Below are positions 7,301-12,073 of a DNA stretch of 12,073 nucleotides, piece by piece. This DNA comes from Ktedonobacter sp. 13_1_20CM_4_53_11 (lineage in GTDB: Bacteria; Chloroflexota; Ktedonobacteria; Ktedonobacterales; Ktedonobacteraceae), in contig MNIY01000177.1 of the NCBI GenBank assembly GCA_001919995.1, positions 1 through 12,073 of the forward strand. The letters are read 5' to 3'. Positions within the stretch are counted from its first letter, which is position 1. The number at the start of each line of letters is the position of its first letter. Below the pieces are notes generated by a model that saw only the letters and a program-made list of their open reading frames with translations, had not been told where the DNA came from and made no database searches. A program made the translations under genes and the position numbers.

Positions 7301-7329
7301 TTGGCAGCAGCACATAACTGTGTTACAAT
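7301..7329 (+). promoter_or_regulatory. Strong sigma-70-type promoter upstream of the first receiver gene
   Basis: TTGGCA (7301-7306), a 17-base spacer and TACAAT (7324-7329) match the consensus at five of six positions each. TGT before the -10 gives an extended -10. The start point would be near 7336, leaving a leader of about 70 bases. It stands back to back with the minus-strand promoter at 7246-7273. Confidence 0.6.
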
Positions 7330-7351
7330 GCAAGAGGTGAAATCATTCTTT

Positions 7352-7381
7352 TTGAGACAAGTAACCAGTACATTGTATAAG
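7352..7381 (+). promoter_or_regulatory. Possible second promoter upstream of the first receiver gene
   Basis: TTGAGA (7352-7357) and TATAAG (7376-7381) are separated by 18 bases, downstream of the stronger promoter at 7301-7329. Transcription would start near 7388, about 18 bases before ATG 7406. Two tandem promoters are plausible, but this one could be chance in an AT-rich leader. Confidence 0.4.
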
Positions 7382-7405
7382 GACGTTAAAGGTGATGGGA
7401 ATGCA

Positions 7406-7834
7406 ATGAAGAAAGTATTGGTTATCGACGACAACCCGACTATCGTAGAATTAATAAAATACGCTGTAAACCTGCAAGGTACATATGATGTTGTCGTTGC
7501 CTACGATGGTGTACAAGGTTTAGAACGTATCCTTATTGAACATCCAGACTTCGTGATCATTGATGTAAAAATGCCTCGTATGGATGGTTACCAGCTGGTG
7601 CGCTGTCTGCGTGGTGATGCTCGTACCTCTGATATCCCTTTGATTATCCTGAGTGCCATGACACGAAATGAAGATCAAATGACAGGAATGCTTTCAGGTG
7701 TCGATGAGTATCTCACTAAACCTTTTAAACCAGCTGCACTGAATGCAGCTATAGAACGTGTCCTACGATTGACGCCAACCGAACGCCAGCGTCGTATGGA
7801 TTACCTGGTCCAGACACAGACCGACCGGGAATAA
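7406..7834 (+). CDS. Single-domain response regulator (canonical receiver)
   Basis: This 142-residue CheY-like receiver has no output domain. The acidic pocket is D8/D9 in VIDDNP. The phospho-acceptor is D53 in VIIDVKMPRMDG. The switch Ser is S83 in ILSAMT and the conserved Lys is K105 in LTKPF, so all phosphorylation residues are present. A short charged tail (about 122-142) follows the last helix. ATG 7406 is chosen because the first strand KKVLVIDD follows at once and GGGA (7397-7400) lies 5 bases before it. The frame is open back to 7274, but that stretch contains the promoters. No histidine kinase is in the window, so its partner is unknown. It should act in the cytoplasm by protein-protein contact, or relay phosphate. 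A second receiver gene follows 125 bases downstream. Confidence 0.94.
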   Translation: MKKVLVIDDNPTIVELIKYAVNLQGTYDVVVAYDGVQGLERILIEHPDFVIIDVKMPRMDGYQLVRCLRGDARTSDIPLIILSAMTRNEDQMTGMLSGVDEYLTKPFKPAALNAAIERVLRLTPTERQRRMDYLVQTQTDRE

Positions 7835-7874
7835 GCATAGTGTTGTATACAGCCATTATTGCAGGACTATGCTT
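7833..7874 (+). repeat. Inverted repeat just after the first receiver gene
   Basis: AAGCATAGT (7833-7841) and ACTATGCTT (7866-7874) are perfect 9-base complements with a 24-base loop. The left arm overlaps the TAA stop. No T-run follows, so it is a weak terminator candidate. It could attenuate read-through into the second receiver gene. Confidence 0.4.
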
Positions 7875-7946
7875 CACGATAACGAATGGCTTTAGTTTAG
7901 AGTGCTGCAATCCTTCATGTCCCGTTGTAGAGGTTGCAGCGCAGAG

Positions 7947-7959
7947 TATTCACTGAATA
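7947..7959. repeat. 13-base palindrome abutting the second receiver start
   Basis: TATTCA-C-TGAATA is a perfect 6-1-6 palindrome ending exactly at the base before the GTG start codon at 7960. It occupies the place where a Shine-Dalgarno would be expected, and none is visible. It might be an operator or a small translation-affecting hairpin, or chance. Confidence 0.3.
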
Positions 7960-8373
7960 GTGCGTGATCCACAGCCTTTACGCAGATTACACATTCTCTT
8001 AGTGGATAGTGATCCAATTGGACGCGATAGAATAAAGCAGGCGTTAGGGAATGGGTTTGCTGTGCGATGCGCTTCGTCGCAAGCAGAAGCAATGGACTGC
8101 CTTGAAACAAACCTTCCTGATGTACTGATATGCGAGATATTACTTGGTCAGGAGAATGGCTTAGATCTCTGTCGTTCTATTCGCAGCACTCCCTCTCATC
8201 GTCATCTGCCGATCATGCTGCTTACTTCCCTCACCACAATTCAAGATAAAGTAGCTGGATTTGAGGCGGGAGCTGATGATTATGTCGTAAAACCATTCGA
8301 TGCTCGCCACCTGGTAGCACGCATTCGCTTGCTCTCGCGCATAAAGCGTCTTGAACTTCCCGACAAGACATAA
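7960..8373 (+). CDS. Stand-alone receiver-domain protein with Glu at the phospho-acceptor site
   Basis: The 137-residue protein has the receiver fold: ILLVDSDP (12-19), LPDVLICEILL (52-62), LPIMLLTS (83-90) and GADDYVVKPF (104-113). The switch Thr T89 and the conserved Lys K111 are kept. The phospho-acceptor position is E59 instead of Asp, and the acidic pair reads D16-S17 instead of D-D. The protein probably cannot take the usual aspartyl phosphate and may be fixed in an active-like state. That is inference from known D-to-E mimics. The last helix, HLVARIRLLSRIKR (117-130), resembles the OmpR-family linker, but no DNA-binding domain follows, suggesting descent from a longer regulator. A TGA at 7954-7956 bounds the frame, so GTG 7960 is the earliest start. 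There is no clear ribosome site. Its partner is unknown, and the neighbouring canonical receiver is a candidate. Confidence 0.87.
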   Translation: MRDPQPLRRLHILLVDSDPIGRDRIKQALGNGFAVRCASSQAEAMDCLETNLPDVLICEILLGQENGLDLCRSIRSTPSHRHLPIMLLTSLTTIQDKVAGFEAGADDYVVKPFDARHLVARIRLLSRIKRLELPDKT

Positions 8374-8426
8374 CTACTGGGGATTCTTAAAAAGTACAGA
8401 GTCCAGGAATCCAGCTAGTCTATCTA

Positions 8427-9431
8427 CTATCCGGGGAAATGGCAGGCCGCGTAATGATTGTACTGTTTCTCCTCTAACGGCGGAATAACCTCGCGGCAGA
8501 CCGCCTGGGCTTTCCAGCAGCGTGGATGGAAATTGCATCCGCTAGGTGGATTCACGGGGCTTGGCACATCACCTTCAAGAATGATACGCTTACGCTTTGA
8601 CTCTATTTCGGGATCAGGAACAGGAATGGCCGAAAGTAATGCCTGTGTGTAAGGATGCAAAGGCATCTGATACATCTCTACGCTTTTTGACAACTCGACG
8701 ACGCGCCCCAGGTACATCACGGCTACCCGGTCGCTGATATGCTTCACCACTGAAAGGTTGTGTGCCACGAACAGGTAGGTCAGGCCAAATTTGCCTTGCA
8801 GGTCTTGTAACAGGTTGAGCACCTGTGCCTGGATCGATACATCGAGTGCAGACACGGGCTCGTCAGCCACCACTAACGAGGGACGTAGAGCCAGTGCGCG
8901 AGCAATTCCGATACGTTGTCGCTGGCCACCGCTGAACTCGTGCGCGAAGCGATTCATGAAGAATGGATTCAATCCCACCACTCGCAACAGATCGGCCACC
9001 TGTTCCTCAATTTCCTTCGCATTACCACGATTGAAATTTTTCAGAGGCTCCGCGACAAGCTCTCCAACCGAAAAGCGCGGGTCAAGCGAGCCAAAGGGAT
9101 CCTGGAACACCATCTGCATCCTGGCGCGCTTCTGCCGTAGCGCGCCGGGGGAGAGTTTTGTGAGCTCATCGCCTTCGAAAACAACGCTGCCTTCCGTCGG
9201 TTTGACCAATTGCAAAATCGCGCGTCCTGTGGTTGACTTACCACATCCACTTTCGCCTACCAGGCCAAGCGTCTCGCCGCGCTGGATAAACATGTCGACA
9301 CCGTCCACCGCTTTCACGTTAGCAACGGTGCGATTAAAAATGCCCCCTTTAATAGGGAAATGAACCTTTAAGCCCTTGACATCGACCAGGGTTGTCCCGG
9401 TCGTTGCTGGCGTTGTTATCTCTTGTGCCAT
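8427..9431 (-). CDS. oppF: Oligopeptide/dipeptide ABC importer ATP-binding protein OppF
   Basis: One of the two ATPases that power peptide import, on the cytoplasmic face of the OppB/OppC channel. The 334-residue product has Walker [10 protein letters not shown] (59-67), the Q-loop Q110 in [10 protein letters not shown], signature FSGGQRQR (166-173), Walker B LVVADE (186-191) and switch H224. The C-terminal oligopeptide-transporter domain begins near [12 protein letters not shown] (259-270). It contains C299, C305, C312 and C330, the pattern expected to hold a [4Fe-4S] cluster in this family. The start ATG 9431 has AAGG seven bases upstream. It is last in the operon, 20 bases after oppD. Peptide is the default substrate, but nickel or sugar-linked importers use similar ATPases, so OppF versus DppF is not settled. 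Confidence 0.95.
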   Translation of the reverse strand: MAQEITTPATTGTTLVDVKGLKVHFPIKGGIFNRTVANVKAVDGVDMFIQRGETLGLVGESGCGKSTTGRAILQLVKPTEGSVVFEGDELTKLSPGALRQKRARMQMVFQDPFGSLDPRFSVGELVAEPLKNFNRGNAKEIEEQVADLLRVVGLNPFFMNRFAHEFSGGQRQRIGIARALALRPSLVVADEPVSALDVSIQAQVLNLLQDLQGKFGLTYLFVAHNLSVVKHISDRVAVMYLGRVVELSKSVEMYQMPLHPYTQALLSAIPVPDPEIESKRKRIILEGDVPSPVNPPSGCNFHPRCWKAQAVCREVIPPLEEKQYNHYAACHFPG

Positions 9432-9451
9432 AAAAAAACCTTTTCCCTGGC

Positions 9452-10429
9452 TTAATCTGGATAGAAACAGGCCGCTACCTGCTCTCCGCGACCTACTGGC
9501 TTCAACTCCGGGCGTTCCTGCCGGCAGCGATTCTGTACCTTAGGGCAGCGTGGTGCATAAGGACAACCAATGATCTCCCTGGATAAATCGGGCGGCTGTC
9601 CCCCAATCGGGGTCAGACTGCTGCCATGTTTCTCATCCATGCGAGGAATGGATCGCAAAAGTCCTACGGTGTATGGGTGTGCAGGCGTCGCAAAAATTTG
9701 CTTGACTGGAGCAGACTCTACCAGGTGTCCCGCGTACATGACGTTGACATGCTGGCATGTCCCAGCAACCACTCCGAGATCATGGGTTATCAGCATGACA
9801 GCGGTGCCAAACTCTTTCGAAAGGCCACTCATCAGTTCAAGCACCTGGGCCTGAATAGTCACATCGAGCGCCGTTGTCGGTTCATCCGCGACGAGTAATT
9901 TCGGGTTGCACGCCAGTGCGATAGCAATCATCACGCGCTGCCGCATGCCACCACTAAACTCGTGTGGATAACTCTTTGCCCGTTTCTTTGCGTCTGGAAT
10001 ACGTACAAGGTCGAGCATCTCAACGCTGCGTTTCCAGGCCTGGTCATTGCTCATGTCCTTGTGGTGGCGTTTGACCGTCTCTGCAATCTGATAACCTACA
10101 GTAAACACCGGGTTGAGTGAAGTCATTGGGTCCTGGAATATCATCGAAATTTGGCTGCCGCGCAGGTCCGTGAGTTCGTCTAAATTCTTTTCCAGGATAT
10201 TCTCACCGTTGAAGTTGATCTCACCCCCTACGATTTTGCCAGGAGGGGTGGCTATCAGGCGCATTATCGAGAGGGCCGTAACGCTTTTGCCGCAGCCGCT
10301 TTCCCCTACAATCCCTAACGTTTGACTTGGCTTGATCACAAATGAAACATCATCGACCGCTTTGACAACCCCTGAGCGTGTGAAAAAGTAGGTTTTTAAA
10401 TTATTTACTTCCAGCAGATTCTCTGCCAT
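9452..10429 (-). CDS. oppD: Oligopeptide/dipeptide ABC importer ATP-binding protein OppD
   Basis: The second importer ATPase, pairing with the oppF product. The 325-residue protein has Walker A GESGCGKS (42-49) and the Q-loop in [10 protein letters not shown] (98-107). The family-typical signature [15 protein letters not shown] is at 158-172, Walker B LLVADE at 178-183 and switch H216. The signature with Met after SGG marks the OppD/DppD side, while SGGQ marks the OppF/DppF side, so the pair is complete. The C-terminal domain has C289, C295, C302 and C321, again a [4Fe-4S]-type set. The start is supported by GGAG about 7 bases before ATG 10429. It lies 16 bases after oppC and 20 before oppF, so all are surely one transcript. 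Confidence 0.95.
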   Translation of the reverse strand: MAENLLEVNNLKTYFFTRSGVVKAVDDVSFVIKPSQTLGIVGESGCGKSVTALSIMRLIATPPGKIVGGEINFNGENILEKNLDELTDLRGSQISMIFQDPMTSLNPVFTVGYQIAETVKRHHKDMSNDQAWKRSVEMLDLVRIPDAKKRAKSYPHEFSGGMRQRVMIAIALACNPKLLVADEPTTALDVTIQAQVLELMSGLSKEFGTAVMLITHDLGVVAGTCQHVNVMYAGHLVESAPVKQIFATPAHPYTVGLLRSIPRMDEKHGSSLTPIGGQPPDLSREIIGCPYAPRCPKVQNRCRQERPELKPVGRGEQVAACFYPD

Positions 10430-10445
10430 TTTTTATCTCCACTCA

Positions 10446-11570
10446 CTAATCTTTTGATCGAGGGTCAAAGGCATCGCGCAGGCCATCACCGAAGAAGGAA
10501 AAGCACAGGACAATTATTGCAAGCACTCCAGCTGGTAGCAGGATTTCCCACGGGTGACTGGATACGAGGTTTTGGGCCTGGGAAATCATTAGACCAATAC
10601 TGGAGCCTGGTGTTTGCACACCAAGGCCGAGCAGGCTGATGCCGGCCTCCGCGACGATTGTATTCACCATATTCAGTGTTGCTGCGACAACGACGATACT
10701 GAACAGGTTGGGAACAATGTGGCGCAGAATAATTCGCGTATCGCTGGTGCCCGCTGTACGCGCTGCCTCAATAAACTGCTGCTCCTTGAGCTGGAGCGTT
10801 TGACCACGTACATAGCGCGCCATCAATGGCCATGCCACGAAGGCTAGCGCCAACGAGACCAGGAGCAGGCGTGCATTTCCATTTGCGCCAATAATCGGGA
10901 TACCGCTCAAATGCGTATCGGCCCACGCACCAAAGATTCCGGCGACTAAAATGATGAAGAGCAATCCAGGAAAGGCAAAAATGATGTCAGTAAAGCGTGC
11001 TAGCACCTGGTCGATCCACCCGCCATGAAACCCAGCCAGCACCCCTATGAGGATACCTAGAGTGATATCCACTACCTCTACTAGCACGGCAATACTGATC
11101 GAAATAAGGAGTCCCTGCATCAGGCGCGCAAGCAGATCACGGCCGAGGTCATCTGTTCCCAACCAGTACTGTGCTGATGGCCCTTCATCCTGCCGGTCAA
11201 GTTCCTGGTGGTAGTAGCTGTGGTAGACCTGCGGACTTATCGTTCCGTTCAATGCACTGTCATAAGGACCACCAATATGCTGGTAGATGAATGGTCCAAA
11301 GATGGCGAGCAGCACGAGGAAGCCAATTACACCTATACTCGCCATAGCGCGTTTATCTCGTCTCAGCCGCCGTAGTGAATCTTGTAGGGGCGTTGCGGGT
11401 TTTTCCTTTTTTTCCGCCAGTTCCTTCAGTTCGTTCTCGCTGAGCGCGGTAGCAAGGTCATTTTCTGCCAGCACCGTTAAATCTGGGTCTAATTGCAACG
11501 GACTTACTACGGAATCAGGAGGCATGTATTCGTGGCCGGTAATCTCTTGGTTCTTATCCTTCGTATCCAT
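10446..11570 (-). CDS. oppC: Peptide ABC importer permease OppC
   Basis: One of two membrane subunits forming the peptide channel. The 374-residue protein has six likely membrane helices (about 76-97, 155-181, 194-216, 233-253, 287-308 and 343-361). The hallmark LGTDDLGRDLLARL (137-150) precedes helix 2. The EAA loop that docks on the ATPases is FIEAARTAGTSDTRIILRHI (266-285), and the end FGDGLRDAFDPR (360-371) is typical. Before helix 1 lies an unusually long hydrophilic N-terminus of about 75 residues. It is acidic at first, then has an ELKELAEKKEK stretch (47-57) and a basic RRLRRDKRA segment. The loop between helices 1 and 2 is also long (98-150). ATG 11570 is well supported by AGGAGG 8 bases upstream, which overlaps the oppB stop. 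Confidence 0.95.
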   Translation of the reverse strand: MDTKDKNQEITGHEYMPPDSVVSPLQLDPDLTVLAENDLATALSENELKELAEKKEKPATPLQDSLRRLRRDKRAMASIGVIGFLVLLAIFGPFIYQHIGGPYDSALNGTISPQVYHSYYHQELDRQDEGPSAQYWLGTDDLGRDLLARLMQGLLISISIAVLVEVVDITLGILIGVLAGFHGGWIDQVLARFTDIIFAFPGLLFIILVAGIFGAWADTHLSGIPIIGANGNARLLLVSLALAFVAWPLMARYVRGQTLQLKEQQFIEAARTAGTSDTRIILRHIVPNLFSIVVVAATLNMVNTIVAEAGISLLGLGVQTPGSSIGLMISQAQNLVSSHPWEILLPAGVLAIIVLCFSFFGDGLRDAFDPRSKD

Positions 11571-11581
11571 GGACTTGCCTC

Positions 11582-12073
11582 CTATGATGCCTTAATGCGC
11601 GGGTCCACAAGTGTGTACAAAATATCCGATATCAAGTTGCCGATGACCACTGCTACCGCCAGCAAGACCGCCGTGGCCTGGATGACTGGATAGTCGCGGT
11701 ACTGCGTCGCTTGCAGTGTCGTCTCTCCGATACCTGGAATGTTGAAGAACTCTTCGAGGAAGAATGTCCCCGTCACAATAAGGCCGAGCGAGAGGCCGAG
11801 GATGGTGACCACGGGAATAAGCGCGTTGCGCAGCGCGTGGCGGTAGATGACGATGCGTTCGCGCATCCCTTTTGCTCGTGCGGTACGCACATAATCCTGG
11901 CGTAAGACTTCGAGCATACTCGTGCGCGTGATACGTGCGAGATAAGCTACCAATGACAGCGCCAGTATCACAATTGGACCTATTTTGAACTGTATGTCTG
12001 ACCACGAGTAATGCCAGGCATTGCCCCAGTTCGCAACGGGCCACTGGGCACCTGTACCATTGTCAATCGCTAC
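11582..12073 (-). CDS. oppB: Peptide ABC importer permease OppB, C-terminal part
   Basis: The frame is open to the window edge and gives the last 163 residues of the first permease. The internal GTG at 11971 is not the start. In order there is an extracytoplasmic stretch with four Trp residues before its end at WSDIQF, then a membrane helix (PIVILALSLVAYLARI). The EAA docking loop DYVRTARAKGMRERIVIYRH follows, then a helix (ALIPVVTILGLSLGLIVTGTF), the family motif FNIPGIGETTLQATQYRDYP and a last helix ending LVDPRIKAS. All match OppB/DppB. The TAG stop lies 11 bases before the oppC start. The N-terminal helices and any oppA substrate-binding gene would lie beyond the window. Confidence 0.95.
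   Translation of the reverse strand, partial: VAIDNGTGAQWPVANWGNAWHYSWSDIQFKIGPIVILALSLVAYLARITRTSMLEVLRQDYVRTARAKGMRERIVIYRHALRNALIPVVTILGLSLGLIVTGTFFLEEFFNIPGIGETTLQATQYRDYPVIQATAVLLAVAVVIGNLISDILYTLVDPRIKAS

Noticed and set aside
7206..7313. N-terminal extension of the E1-like protein to 7313
   Set aside because: It would run through the promoter region. ATG 7205 has a good AGGAG site and starts directly at the family's N-terminal motif.
7274..7405. N-terminal extension of the first receiver to 7274
   Set aside because: It precedes the receiver fold, contains both candidate promoters, and ATG 7406 begins exactly at the first strand.
8381..8412. Terminator between the second receiver gene and oppF
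   Set aside because: GGATTC/GAATCC gives only a 6-pair stem with a 20-base loop and no T-run on either strand, too weak to call.
8791..9363. Long open frame of 190 codons on the + strand
   Set aside because: It is antisense to oppF, whose Walker A, signature and Walker B motifs are all intact. The antisense product is Ser/Arg/Thr-rich with no recognisable motif.
11592..12044. Second minus-strand frame of 150 codons at the right edge
   Set aside because: It is an out-of-frame shadow of oppB. The oppB frame shows the EAA loop and membrane helices, while this one is Arg/His-rich and motif-free.
1..12073. Mobile element, CRISPR array, prophage or defence system
   Set aside because: No transposase, integrase, phage gene, regularly spaced repeat or nuclease-type gene is visible. 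All substantial frames are housekeeping, signalling or transport genes.

Overview
The window is chromosomal, gene-dense and bacterial. It has no rRNA, tRNA, CRISPR array or mobile element. Base composition is moderate and no gene-free stretch exceeds about 200 bases. The gene set best fits a Gram-positive-like soil Chloroflexota, class Ktedonobacteria or a relative: a tsaB-rimI-tsaD run followed by a ROK sugar kinase, a short two-knuckle MetRS, an E1-like enzyme resembling Bacillus ThiF, and lone receiver domains. That placement comes from family resemblance and was not computed.

Left part, + strand (1-4448): the tail of an unidentified gene, possibly tsaE, overlaps tsaB. tsaB overlaps rimI, and tsaD, a ROK kinase and a streptothricin-acetyltransferase-like GNAT protein follow closely. 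TsaB and TsaD act together in making the t6A modification of tRNAs that read ANN codons. RimI is the acetyltransferase that usually travels with them. TsaD and RimI both carry extra internal segments.

Middle, - strand (4509-7205): a two-gene operon of an E1-like ThiF/MoeB-family adenylyltransferase and a methionyl-tRNA synthetase. A hairpin at 4470-4501 separates it from the convergent GNAT gene. The synthetase departs from consensus in both nucleotide-binding signatures (HVGQ for HIGH, KASSS for KMSKS). The 200-base divergent gap 7206-7405 holds good matches to sigma-70-type promoters on both strands.

Middle, + strand (7406-8373): two stand-alone receiver proteins. The first is canonical. 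The second has Glu in place of the phospho-accepting Asp, and a Ser in its acidic pocket.

Right part, - strand (8427-12073): an oligopeptide/dipeptide ABC importer operon in the order oppB (cut by the window edge), oppC, oppD, oppF. Gaps are 11-20 bases and ribosome sites are good. Both ATPases have the four-cysteine C-terminal motif expected to hold an iron-sulfur cluster.

I found no convincing previously undescribed multi-gene system. The most useful leads are the motif-divergent MetRS paired with an E1-like enzyme, and the phosphomimetic-looking receiver.
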